Shown: positions 9,166-17,536 of the stretch, one piece after another | How positions within the stretch are numbered: position 1 is the stretch's first letter | Layout of the letters: every line of letters starts with the position of its first letter | Source: Thalassococcus halodurans | GTDB lineage: Bacteria > Pseudomonadota > Alphaproteobacteria > Rhodobacterales > Rhodobacteraceae | Assembly (NCBI GenBank): GCA_950096585.1 | Contig: CATNDK010000001.1 | Location: 40,943-104,942, forward strand | Direction: 5' to 3' | DNA: 64,000 bases | Notes under the pieces: model-generated | What the model was told of the DNA's origin: nothing | Databases searched by the model: none | What the model saw: the letters and a program-made list of their open reading frames with translations, nothing else | Made by a program: the position numbers and the translations under genes

Positions 9166-10230
9166 ATGAATGACGGAACTTCCATTCTGAACCAGATGAA
9201 CGACCGCTCGCGCGAGGTCTTTCGCCAGGTCGTTGAGGGGTATCTGCAAACCGGAGAGCCGATAGGTTCACGGACGCTCACACGTACCCTGTCCGAGAAA
9301 ATCTCTGCCGCGACCATTCGCAATGTGATGCAGGATCTGGAGTTTCTGGGCCTACTGGACAGCCCCCACACAAGCGCGGGGCGTATCCCGACGCAGGCGG
9401 GGCTGCGGATGTTTGTGGATGGCCTTCTTGAGGTTCAGCATCTGGACGACAACGACCGCGAAAAGATCGACGCGACGTTGGGCAAAGAAGCGAACGACGT
9501 CGGCGACATCATGGATCGCGTGGGTTCCGCTTTGTCGGGTGTTACACAGGGCGCGTCTCTGGTTTTGACCCCGAAACATGAAGCGGCGATCAAGCATATC
9601 GAATTCGTCAGCCTTGCACACGACCGGGCCTTGGTGGTTCTGGTCTTCTCTGATGGGCACGTCGAAAACCGCATCTTTGTTCCGCCTCCGGGACAGACAC
9701 CCAGTTCTATGCGCGAGGCTGCGAATTTTCTGAACGCGCTGGCCGAGGGCAAAACCCTGACGGAAATCCAGCGCGATCTGAAAGGCCAGATTGAAGCGAA
9801 GCGGCGCCAGATCGACGGGCTTGCCCATGATCTGGTTCAAAGCGGGCTGGCAGTTTGGGCTGACGATGATGATCAGGCCGAACGTTTGATCGTTCGGGGC
9901 AGGTCGAATCTTTTGGGGCAAGACGGCCAAGAACAAGAAATTGATCGCATCCGTGTGCTGTTTGACGACCTTGAACGTAAGCGGGACATCGCCGAATTCC
10001 TGCAATTGACCGAAGATGGCGACGGTGTGCGCATTTTTATCGGCTCCGAGAACAAACTTTTTTCTCTTTCGGGTTCCTCTCTGGTCGTGTCTCCTTATAT
10101 GAACGCTGACCGAAAGATTATTGGCGCGGTCGGGGTCATTGGTCCGACACGCCTGAACTACGGTCGGATTGTTCCGATTGTGGATTACACCGCACAGTTG
10201 GTCGGAAGGCTCCTCTCCGACCGGAGATAG
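9166..10230 (+). CDS. hrcA: Heat-inducible transcriptional repressor HrcA
   Basis: HrcA represses chaperone genes by binding CIRCE elements. The N-terminal winged-helix region is clear (REVFRQVVEGYLQTGEPIGS, then SAATIRNVMQDLEFLGLL and the HTSAGRIPTQAGLRMFVD wing). The remaining residues form the GAF-like and dimerisation domains, ending VDYTAQLVGRLLSDRR. Length 354 is usual. It is followed by grpE after a 3-base gap, so both are one transcription unit. No CIRCE site is seen upstream, so its targets (probably groESL and dnaK) are elsewhere. Confidence 0.95.
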   Translation: MNDGTSILNQMNDRSREVFRQVVEGYLQTGEPIGSRTLTRTLSEKISAATIRNVMQDLEFLGLLDSPHTSAGRIPTQAGLRMFVDGLLEVQHLDDNDREKIDATLGKEANDVGDIMDRVGSALSGVTQGASLVLTPKHEAAIKHIEFVSLAHDRALVVLVFSDGHVENRIFVPPPGQTPSSMREAANFLNALAEGKTLTEIQRDLKGQIEAKRRQIDGLAHDLVQSGLAVWADDDDQAERLIVRGRSNLLGQDGQEQEIDRIRVLFDDLERKRDIAEFLQLTEDGDGVRIFIGSENKLFSLSGSSLVVSPYMNADRKIIGAVGVIGPTRLNYGRIVPIVDYTAQLVGRLLSDRR

Positions 10231-10233
10231 AGG

Positions 10234-10812
10234 ATGAACATGGCAAACTCGACGAACGACGAATTCCTCGATGATATCGACGATCTCGAAGCTGAAGCGA
10301 CAGCGCAGGAAGAGGCAGACGCAGAATACGCGGATTCCCCCGAAGCCCGCATCGAAGAGCTGGAAGCAGAGCGCGACGAATACAAAGACCGTTTCATGCG
10401 TGCTTTGGCCGATGCCGAAAACGCACGGAAGCGCGCAGACAAGGATCGCCGCGAAGCCGAGCAGTACGGCTCGACCCGCATGAGCCGCGATATCTTGTCT
10501 GTCTACGACAATCTGAGCCGCGCGCTGATGGCTGCAAAAGAAGAACAGACGCCTGCGTCTGATGCTTTGGTTGAGGGGATCGAGCTTACGCTGCGCGAAC
10601 TTCTGAACGTCTTCAAAAAGCACGGCATCGAAAAAATCGCGCCGGAAGTCGGCGACAAATTCGATCCGACCCACCACGAAGCAATGTTCGAAGCGCCCGT
10701 GCCGGGCACAAAAGCGGGCGAGATCATTCAGGTTTCTGCCGAAGGGTTCATGCTGTACGACCGCCTGCTGCGCCCCGCGCAAGTCGGCGTCAGTTCGATG
10801 CCAGCTAGCTAA
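10234..10812 (+). CDS. grpE: Nucleotide exchange factor GrpE
   Basis: GrpE releases ADP from DnaK. The 192-residue protein has an acidic disordered head (DDIDDLEAEATAQEEADAEY), a long coiled-coil helix (ARIEELEAERDEYKDRFMRALADAEN), and the beta-wing domain with the family signature near its end (PGTKAGEIIQVSAEGFMLYDRLLRPAQVGV). It follows hrcA by 3 bases. A bidirectional terminator begins a few bases after the stop and separates it from convergent mutS. Confidence 0.95.
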   Translation: MNMANSTNDEFLDDIDDLEAEATAQEEADAEYADSPEARIEELEAERDEYKDRFMRALADAENARKRADKDRREAEQYGSTRMSRDILSVYDNLSRALMAAKEEQTPASDALVEGIELTLRELLNVFKKHGIEKIAPEVGDKFDPTHHEAMFEAPVPGTKAGEIIQVSAEGFMLYDRLLRPAQVGVSSMPAS

Positions 10813-10817
10813 TATGG

Positions 10818-10844
10818 AAAAGGCGGCCACTGGCCGCCTTTTTT
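10818..10844. terminator. Bidirectional rho-independent terminator between grpE and mutS
   Basis: GGCGGCC (10822-10828) pairs with GGCCGCC (10832-10838) around an ACT loop, flanked by AAAA on the left and TTTTTT on the right. It serves convergent grpE and mutS. Confidence 0.88.
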
Positions 10845-13500
10845 ATCCGTTCGCCAGTTCGCGAAGTTCATACAAAATTTGTAGCGCCTCGCGCGGCGTC
10901 AGATCGTCAGGCACAATTTCCTTTAGCCGCTCTTCAGCTGCAGACGTTTTGGCGGCAATGGCCTCTTGTTTTACAGTCTCGGTCACAGCAGAGAACAACG
11001 GTAGGTCGTCGATCAAACGGGCGGGAGATGTTTTTTCGCGCTCGCCTTGCTCAAGCGATTCCAGCACAGACTTGGCGCGTGAAATAACCGCTTTGGGTAG
11101 GCCGGCCAGTTGCGCCACCTGCACACCATAGGACCGGTCGGCTGCACCAGCGCGTACTTCGTGTAGGAAGATCACCTCACCTTCCCATTCTTTCACAGTC
11201 ACCGTGGCGTTGGATACGCCGGGCAGTTTGTCGGCAAGGGCTGTCATCTCGTGGTAATGCGTTGCGAACAATCCGCGCACACGGTTGACCTCGGCCAGAT
11301 GCTCTAGCGTTGCCCAAGCAATAGACAAGCCGTCATAGGTCGCTGTGCCGCGGCCGATTTCATCCAGAATGACCAAGGCACGGTCGTCTGACTGGTTCAA
11401 GATGGCGGCAGTTTCGACCATTTCCACCATGAAGGTTGAACGCCCTTTCGCCAGATCGTCCGACGCACCAACGCGGCTAAAGATTTGTCCGACAAGGCCG
11501 ATATGAGCTGCCTTGGCCGGAACATAGGCCCCCATTTGTGCCAGAATGGCGATCAGCGCGTTTTGTCGGAGGTAGGTCGACTTACCCGCCATGTTCGGAC
11601 CGGTCAGCAATTGTAGCGCTGGGCCGTTGGCATTGGGCGACAGTTCGCAGTCATTGGCGATGAATGGGGCGCCACCAGCATTTCGCAGGGCATATTCCAC
11701 AACAGGATGACGCCCCTGTTCCACGTGAAACGCGCGGCTGTCGTCGACTGTTGGTTTCACCCAGTCTTCCGATTTCGCCAGCTTGGCCATGGCCGTTGCA
11801 ACATCGAACTCGGCCAGTGCTAGGGAAAGTTGGGTCAGGATGGGTGCGTTTTCTGTTATTCGGCTCTGTAACGCCTGAAAGTGGGCCTTTTCGATCTCGA
11901 TCGCGCGTCCGCCAGCGTTCAAAATTTTTGTCTCAAGTTCTGACAATTCAACGGTCGTAAATCGGACCTGATTGGCTGTGGTTTGCCGATGGATAAAAGT
12001 TTCCGACAGCGGTGCGGACATCATCTTTTCCGCGTGGAGCGCGGTGGTTTCAATGAAATAACCCAGCACGTTGTTATGCTTGATCTTGAGCGACGTAACG
12101 CCGGCCTGTTCGGCATACTCTGACTGAAGGCGGGCAATGACGCCACGACCCTCGTCGCGCAGTGTGCGTACTTCGTCTAATTCAGGATCGTAGCCTTCGG
12201 CAATAAATCCGCCGTCACGGGCCAGCAACGGTGGCTCTGCGACAAGTGCATTATCAAGCAGATTGCACAGATCGTCATGGCCGAGCAAAGCGGCACGGGC
12301 GTTCTGTAGCAACTCGGGCAGGTCGCTACCCTCTACGAGCGCCGCGATTTCCTCGGCTTGGCCAAGCGAATTGCGCACGGCGGCAAGGTCACGGGGCCCA
12401 CCTCGATCCAGACCCAATCGCGACAGGGCGCGGTCGATGTCGGGTACTTTCTTTAAAGCCGAGATCAGCTTTTCCGAAAGGGCACTGGCTTTAACCGCCC
12501 AGGTCACGCCATCTTGTCTTTGGTGGATTGTATCCAGATCGCGCGACGGGGAAGACAGGCGGCGTTCGAGCAAACGCGCCCCGGCTGCAGTGACCGTGCG
12601 GTCAATGACGGACAGCAAAGAACCCGCGCGACCGCCTTGCATGGATTGCGTCAGTTCAAGGTTTTTGCGTGTGGCATTGTCGATCTGCAAAAGACGCGAC
12701 ACGTTTTCCTGACGCGGCGGCTGCAGCAAGGGAAGGTTTCCCTTTTGCGTAATCTCAAGGTAATCGACGACCGCGCCAAGCGCGGAAAGCTCAGCCCGAT
12801 CAAAACTGCCAAAAGCGTCGGATGAGGCGACGCCGAATACGTCGCAAAGCCGTTTTTCAGCCGAAGTAGAGTCGAATGACGCCCGACCAAGGAATGTCGG
12901 AACCACGCCGATATCATCCAGAACCGTAGCGAAACCCTCATCCATGCTTTCTGAAATCAACACCTCGGAAGGGGCCAAACGCGCAAGCTCAGATCCGACA
13001 CGGGCCTGCGGCAGTGACAGCGCATGAAAGGCCCCTGTGGAAATATCCGTGTACGCAATTGCCCAAGCGCCGCGCACATTGCTGATGGCCACAAGGTAGT
13101 TGTGGCGCCGCGCCTCTAGCAGACTTTCTTCGGTCAATGTGCCGGGCGTTACCAGACGCACCACGTCGCGTTTCACAACAGACTTGGATCCACGCTTTTT
13201 CGCCTCTGCGGGGCTTTCCATTTGTTCACAAACGGCAACGCGAAACCCCTTCCGGATCAGCGTCAGCAAATACCCTTCGGCGGCATGCACCGGAACGCCG
13301 CACATCGGGATGTCATCGCCGTTGTGCTTTCCGCGCTTTGTCAGAGCGATATCAAGCGCCTCTGCAGCGGCTGCTGCATCGTCGAAGAACAGCTCGTAAA
13401 AGTCACCCATGCGATAAAACAACAAAGCATCAGGATATTGTTGTTTTATTTCAAGATATTGCGCCATCATTGGCGTGACAGCAGTAGTGTTAGCGCTCAC
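10843..13500 (-). CDS. mutS: DNA mismatch repair protein MutS
   Basis: MutS recognises mismatches and starts methyl- or nick-directed repair. The mismatch-binding domain has the FYRMGDFYELF segment containing the Phe-x-Glu wedge (about residues 28-38). The ATPase domain has the P-loop LLTGPNMAGKSTYLRQ, Walker B LVILDEIGRGTATYDG and the LFATHYHEMT motif. At 885 residues it is the normal alphaproteobacterial length. The GTG start at 13500 is the longest option; an ATG ten codons further in (MMAQYL) is possible. It is divergent from maeB, and a parS-like sequence lies within the gene. Confidence 0.96.
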   Translation of the reverse strand: MSANTTAVTPMMAQYLEIKQQYPDALLFYRMGDFYELFFDDAAAAAEALDIALTKRGKHNGDDIPMCGVPVHAAEGYLLTLIRKGFRVAVCEQMESPAEAKKRGSKSVVKRDVVRLVTPGTLTEESLLEARRHNYLVAISNVRGAWAIAYTDISTGAFHALSLPQARVGSELARLAPSEVLISESMDEGFATVLDDIGVVPTFLGRASFDSTSAEKRLCDVFGVASSDAFGSFDRAELSALGAVVDYLEITQKGNLPLLQPPRQENVSRLLQIDNATRKNLELTQSMQGGRAGSLLSVIDRTVTAAGARLLERRLSSPSRDLDTIHQRQDGVTWAVKASALSEKLISALKKVPDIDRALSRLGLDRGGPRDLAAVRNSLGQAEEIAALVEGSDLPELLQNARAALLGHDDLCNLLDNALVAEPPLLARDGGFIAEGYDPELDEVRTLRDEGRGVIARLQSEYAEQAGVTSLKIKHNNVLGYFIETTALHAEKMMSAPLSETFIHRQTTANQVRFTTVELSELETKILNAGGRAIEIEKAHFQALQSRITENAPILTQLSLALAEFDVATAMAKLAKSEDWVKPTVDDSRAFHVEQGRHPVVEYALRNAGGAPFIANDCELSPNANGPALQLLTGPNMAGKSTYLRQNALIAILAQMGAYVPAKAAHIGLVGQIFSRVGASDDLAKGRSTFMVEMVETAAILNQSDDRALVILDEIGRGTATYDGLSIAWATLEHLAEVNRVRGLFATHYHEMTALADKLPGVSNATVTVKEWEGEVIFLHEVRAGAADRSYGVQVAQLAGLPKAVISRAKSVLESLEQGEREKTSPARLIDDLPLFSAVTETVKQEAIAAKTSAAEERLKEIVPDDLTPREALQILYELRELANG
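11717..11732. promoter_or_regulatory. parS: Degenerate parS-like site 4, inside mutS
   Basis: TGTTCCACGTGAAACG keeps the CACGTG core and both arms; it differs from TGTTTCACGTGAAACA at bases 5 and 16. Base 5 is tolerated as any base in the Bacillus consensus. It encodes FHVEQG in mutS, about 5 kb from parB. Confidence 0.5.
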
Positions 13501-13541
13501 GAGCCTTCCCCCAGAGGATTTGGCATGACATTAAGGCGGCC

Positions 13542-13565
13542 AAACTTCGGGTAAAACCCGAATTT
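13542..13565. promoter_or_regulatory. Inverted repeat between divergent mutS and maeB
   Basis: TTCGGGT and ACCCGAA (7-bp arms, AAA loop, 13546-13562) are extended by AAA and TTT outside, with one bulged C on the left. It lies 22 bases before the maeB ATG. It could be an operator or a leader hairpin; no known factor is matched. Confidence 0.45.
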
Positions 13566-13586
13566 CCAGCAAAAAACCAGAGTGCC

Positions 13587-15842
13587 ATGTCGAAATCAAA
13601 ACTGACCCGCGAAGAAGCGCTTAATTTCCACCTCGAGCCGACCCCCGGCAAGTGGGAGGTGCAAGCGACCGTACCCATGACAACACAGCGGGATTTGTCG
13701 CTGGCCTATTCGCCGGGTGTGGCTGTTCCGTGTGAAGAAATCGCGCAAAACCCTGAATTGGCTTATGATTATACGAACAAGGGCAACCTTGTTGCGGTCA
13801 TTTCCAACGGTACAGCGGTTCTAGGCCTTGGCAATTTGGGTGCGCTGGGCGGCAAGCCGGTGATGGAAGGCAAGTCGGTTCTGTTCAAACGCTTTGCCGA
13901 TGTGAACTCGATCGACATCGAACTCGACACCGAAGATCCGGACGAATTCTGCAAAGCGGTCAAGCTGATGGGCCCGACGTTTGGTGGAATCAACCTTGAA
14001 GACATCAAGGCGCCAGAATGCTTCATCATCGAACAGCGCCTGAAGGAAGAGATGGACATTCCTGTCTTCCACGATGACCAGCACGGCACTGCGGTTATCT
14101 GTGCGGCGGGCCTGCTGAACGCGCTGCATATCTCGGGCAAAAAGATCGAAGACGTTAAGATCGTTCTGAACGGCGCGGGCGCTGCGGGAATTGCCTGTAT
14201 CGAATTGCTGAAAAGCATGGGCGCGCGTCACGACAATTGCATCGTTTGTGACACGAAGGGCGTCATTTATCAGGGTCGCACCGAAGGCATGAACCAGTGG
14301 AAATCGGCACATGCCATCACCACTGAACTGCGTACCTTGGAAGATGCTATGAAAGGCGCGGACGTGTTTCTTGGTGTTTCGGTCAAAGGTGCCGTGACAC
14401 AGGCGATGGTCGAGGCGATGGCACCCAACCCCGTTATCTTCGCGATGGCCAACCCCGATCCGGAAATCACACCGGAAGAAGCCCATGAGGTTCGCCCCGA
14501 TGCAATCGTTGCTACGGGCCGTTCTGATTACCCGAACCAAGTAAACAACGTTCTGGGCTTCCCCTATCTGTTCCGCGGGGCGCTGGATATCCACGCGCGC
14601 GCCATCAACGACGAAATGAAGATCGCTTGTGCCCATGCATTGGCCCAACTGGCACGCGAAGACGTTCCGGATGAGGTTGCGGTTGCATACGGCAAAACCC
14701 TGAAGTTCGGTCGCGACTATATCATCCCGACACCGTTTGACCCGCGTCTGATCTATCGCATTCCGCCCGCTGTTGCGAAGGCTGGTATGGATACCGGTGC
14801 CGCGCGTCGTCCGATCATCGATATGGACGCTTACGAGCTGAACCTAAAGACGCGCCTCGATCCGACGGCCTCGATCCTGCAGGGTCTGAGCGCGCGCGCA
14901 CGAGCGGCCCAAGCCCGCATGATCTTTGCCGAAGGTGACGACCCGCGTGTTCTGCGGGCTGCTGTGTCCTACCAGCGGTCCGGTTACGGTAAATCCTTGG
15001 TTGTTGGCCGTGTCGATGACGTGAAAGCAAAGCTTGAGGCGGCTGGTCTGGGCGATGCCGTGAACGAGATCGAGGTCGTCAACGCGGCGAATACCGAGCA
15101 CCTCGATTCCTACAAAGAGCTTCTTTATTCGCGCCTTCAGCGTAAGGGCATCGACAAATCCGACGTGCACCGGATGGCAGCACGTGATCGCCACATTTTC
15201 TCGTCCCTGATGTTGGCCCACGGCCACGGCGATGCGTTGGTCACGGGCGCTACACGTAAATCCGCACATGTTATGTCGCGTATCAACCGTGTATTTGACG
15301 CGGATGCCGACACGGGTGCCGCAGGTGTAACAGCCGTGATGCACAAAGGCCGTATCGTCCTGATTTCAGACACGCTGGTCCATGAATGGCCGAACGAGGA
15401 GGATCTCGCAAACATCGCAGAGCGTGCTGCAGGCGTTGCCCGCCACCTAGGCCTTGAACCCCGTGTCGCGTTCGTATCTTTCTCGACCTTCGGGTATCCG
15501 GTGTCTGAACGCGCCGAAAAGATGCACCTTGCCCCAAGCGTGCTGGACCGTCGCGGCGTTGATTTCGAATACGAAGGCGAAATGACCGTCGACGTGGCGC
15601 TGAATTCCCGCGCGCAAGAGGCCTATCCCTTCCAGCGCCTGACAGGCCCGGCGAACATCCTTGTTGTGCCAGCGCGTCACAGCGCGTCCATCAGCGTTAA
15701 GCTGATGCAGGAAATGGCCGGCGCGACAGTGATCGGTCCGATCCTTGCTGGTGTCGGGCAGTCGATCCAGCTGTGTTCGACAGGGGCAACAGCAAATGAC
15801 ATCCTGAACATGGCCATTCTGGCGGCCTGCAAAGTCGGTTAA
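13587..15842 (+). CDS. maeB: NADP-dependent malic enzyme with C-terminal phosphotransacetylase-like domain
   Basis: The enzyme oxidatively decarboxylates malate to pyruvate, giving NADPH. The first 420 or so residues are the malic enzyme: SLAYSPGVAVPCEEIAQNP, the malate site VFHDDQHGTAVI, and the dinucleotide-binding stretch IVLNGAGAAGIACIELL. The remainder, from about residue 430, resembles phosphate acetyltransferase (ARMIFAEGDDPRVLRAA to the end), a fusion known in proteobacterial MaeB where it is thought to be regulatory, not catalytic. The length of 751 fits this class. It is divergent from mutS, and a strong hairpin lies between it and the next gene. Confidence 0.94.
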   Translation: MSKSKLTREEALNFHLEPTPGKWEVQATVPMTTQRDLSLAYSPGVAVPCEEIAQNPELAYDYTNKGNLVAVISNGTAVLGLGNLGALGGKPVMEGKSVLFKRFADVNSIDIELDTEDPDEFCKAVKLMGPTFGGINLEDIKAPECFIIEQRLKEEMDIPVFHDDQHGTAVICAAGLLNALHISGKKIEDVKIVLNGAGAAGIACIELLKSMGARHDNCIVCDTKGVIYQGRTEGMNQWKSAHAITTELRTLEDAMKGADVFLGVSVKGAVTQAMVEAMAPNPVIFAMANPDPEITPEEAHEVRPDAIVATGRSDYPNQVNNVLGFPYLFRGALDIHARAINDEMKIACAHALAQLAREDVPDEVAVAYGKTLKFGRDYIIPTPFDPRLIYRIPPAVAKAGMDTGAARRPIIDMDAYELNLKTRLDPTASILQGLSARARAAQARMIFAEGDDPRVLRAAVSYQRSGYGKSLVVGRVDDVKAKLEAAGLGDAVNEIEVVNAANTEHLDSYKELLYSRLQRKGIDKSDVHRMAARDRHIFSSLMLAHGHGDALVTGATRKSAHVMSRINRVFDADADTGAAGVTAVMHKGRIVLISDTLVHEWPNEEDLANIAERAAGVARHLGLEPRVAFVSFSTFGYPVSERAEKMHLAPSVLDRRGVDFEYEGEMTVDVALNSRAQEAYPFQRLTGPANILVVPARHSASISVKLMQEMAGATVIGPILAGVGQSIQLCSTGATANDILNMAILAACKVG

Positions 15843-15872
15843 TCGCTGGCACTGCCTGACATTGTGATGCAC

Positions 15873-15901
15873 TTTGGTCCCGTAGATTTTACGGGACCAA
15901 A
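15873..15901 (+). promoter_or_regulatory. Perfect 12-bp hairpin covering the ribosome-binding site of the ribokinase-like gene
   Basis: TTTGGTCCCGTA (15873-15884) pairs exactly with TACGGGACCAAA (15890-15901) across a 5-base loop. The only purine-rich stretch before the ATG at 15905 is the GGGA at 15893-15896, which is inside the right arm. There is no T-run after the stem, so it is a poor intrinsic terminator for maeB. Confidence 0.65.
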
Positions 15902-15904
15902 TCC

Positions 15905-16786
15905 ATGACTGTCTTCAACCTCGGATCCATCAACGCCGATCTGGTGTACCGTGTGCCGCATCTTCCCGAACCCGGTGAAACGCTGGCATCGACGTCGTTC
16001 ACCCGTTTTCTGGGTGGCAAGGGTGCGAATATGTCCGTCGCGGCTGCGCGCGCAGCAGCGCGGGTGGTGCACATCGGCGCTGTTGGGCATGGTGGTGACT
16101 GGATGGTTGATCGCCTAACCGAATATGGCGTTGATACCCGTGAAATCGTCACTGTTTCAGGGGAATCCGGCCATGCGGTGATTGCAGTCGATGATCACGG
16201 TGAGAACAGCATTCTTCTCTTTCATGGTGCAAACACCTGTCTGGACCCGGAAGAGATTTCGGGCGCGTTGGCCCAGGCCACTGCGGAAGACAGCTTTCTG
16301 TTCCAGAACGAAACCAACGCACAGCGCGAAGCAGCCGAGGCCGCGTCCTTGCGCGGAATGCGCATTATCTATGCTGCAGCGCCCTTTGATGCTGACGCGG
16401 TTCAAGATGTTATGCCCCTGATCGACATGTTGGTTCTGAACGAGGTCGAGGCAGCACAATTGGAAGAGGCGACAGGCCTAAGTCCCGAAAACCTGCCAGT
16501 CAAAGATATCGTCGTGACGCTGGGCTCAAAGGGTTGTCGATGGTACGAAACCGACAAGGGCGAACAGATCGACGTGCCTGCCATTCAGGTTGACCCTGTG
16601 GATACAACGGGTGCTGGGGACACGTTCACGGGGTATCTGGTTGCCGGTTTGGACCGTGGATTTTCGATGCGGCAATCGCTTGATCTGGCAACAAAGGCCG
16701 CCGCTATCATGGTTACGCGTCAAGGCACGGCTGATGTGATACCTGACTTGAAAGACATTGAAGACGCGCGGTTCAACCGCCTGTAA
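15905..16786 (+). CDS. PfkB-family carbohydrate kinase, ribokinase-like
   Basis: The 293-residue protein has the PfkB hallmarks: the N-terminal [39 protein letters not shown] (substrate-binding GGKGAN motif), and near the C-terminus [18 protein letters not shown], where the aspartate of GAGD is the catalytic base. Ribokinase is the closest family by these motifs, but no ribose transport or uptake genes lie nearby, so the substrate is not settled. The translation start sits directly after a 12-bp hairpin that hides the ribosome-binding site. Its 3' end overlaps the 3' end of msrA on the other strand by 14 bases. Confidence 0.85.
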   Translation: MTVFNLGSINADLVYRVPHLPEPGETLASTSFTRFLGGKGANMSVAAARAAARVVHIGAVGHGGDWMVDRLTEYGVDTREIVTVSGESGHAVIAVDDHGENSILLFHGANTCLDPEEISGALAQATAEDSFLFQNETNAQREAAEAASLRGMRIIYAAAPFDADAVQDVMPLIDMLVLNEVEAAQLEEATGLSPENLPVKDIVVTLGSKGCRWYETDKGEQIDVPAIQVDPVDTTGAGDTFTGYLVAGLDRGFSMRQSLDLATKAAAIMVTRQGTADVIPDLKDIEDARFNRL

Positions 16787-17399
16787 AGGCCGCGTTTGAT
16801 CCCCAGACCTGTTTAACCCGCTGATCACGTCCGCAGGCGCTACGGTATTTTTTGTAGGCGTCAGAACGGGTGATGTACCCGAACCGTGTCAGCGTTTTTT
16901 CGGAACTCTTGTAGTAGTCCTGATGATACTTCTCGGCCTTGTAAAACGGTTTGGCGGCTAGAACGGGTGTCACGATCTGCTGTCGCAGTACCTTCATACC
17001 GTCCTTCAACGCCGCGATCGCATCGGCCTTTTCGGCATCGTTTTTGACAAATATCGCGGTGCGATAACTGTCTCCGCGATCACAAAACTGGCCTCCGGCA
17101 TCCAGCGGATCAATGGAACGCAGGAACATATCGTACAGAGTACGACGTGACACGATATCCGGATCGTAGGTGATTTTGACGGCCTCAAAATGGCCAGAGC
17201 CATCAGCGGAAACGTCCTTGTAGCTTGGGTTTGCCTTTGCTCCTCCGGTGTAGCCTGACACGACAGACGACACTCCGGTCACCTTTTCGAAATCGGCCTC
17301 AACGCACCAAAAACATCCACCCGCTACGATGATCTGGTCGGCCTGAGCGGTTGCAGCGGGGGCTAAAGCGATGAAAAGGGCGCTGATAAAGCGGAACAT
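16773..17399 (-). CDS. msrA: Exported peptide methionine-S-sulfoxide reductase MsrA
   Basis: MsrA reduces methionine-S-sulfoxide in proteins. The catalytic motif [12 protein letters not shown] (Cys29) and the downstream GYTGG and HxEAV segments ([13 protein letters not shown]) are intact, and a possible resolving cysteine lies near the C-terminus (YRSACGRDQ). The ATG at 17399 gives 208 residues with a Sec signal peptide ([20 protein letters not shown], cleavage after residue 20), so it should act in the periplasm. No msrB or msrPQ gene is next to it. A longer in-frame extension to 17705 is not supported because it would bury the signal peptide. Confidence 0.9.
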   Translation of the reverse strand: MFRFISALFIALAPAATAQADQIIVAGGCFWCVEADFEKVTGVSSVVSGYTGGAKANPSYKDVSADGSGHFEAVKITYDPDIVSRRTLYDMFLRSIDPLDAGGQFCDRGDSYRTAIFVKNDAEKADAIAALKDGMKVLRQQIVTPVLAAKPFYKAEKYHQDYYKSSEKTLTRFGYITRSDAYKKYRSACGRDQRVKQVWGSNAAFTGG

Positions 17400-17501
17400 G
17401 TGCGGTCTCCTGTTTAGGGCCGACTTTTCTGTTCGCGGGGCATTATTGCAAATGAAAGATCGCGACTTCACGTGTTGATGAAGCGTCGTGAAGAATAGAA
17501 A

Positions 17502-17530
17502 CCCCCGTCCACCGTGATGAGCGGGGGATA
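17502..17530 (-). terminator. Terminator after the Wza-like gene
   Basis: CCCCCG (17502-17507) pairs with CGGGGG (17522-17527). On the minus strand the stem is followed by TTTCTATTCTT. The loop is 14 bases. T-rich sequence also follows on the plus strand. Confidence 0.55.
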
Positions 17531-17536
17531 TTTTTA

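Noticed and set aside
9352-10830. 492-codon open frame on the minus strand opposite hrcA and grpE
   Set aside because: It overlaps two well-identified genes almost fully, its sequence is rich in Arg, His and Phe as in out-of-phase translations, and it has no recognisable motif.
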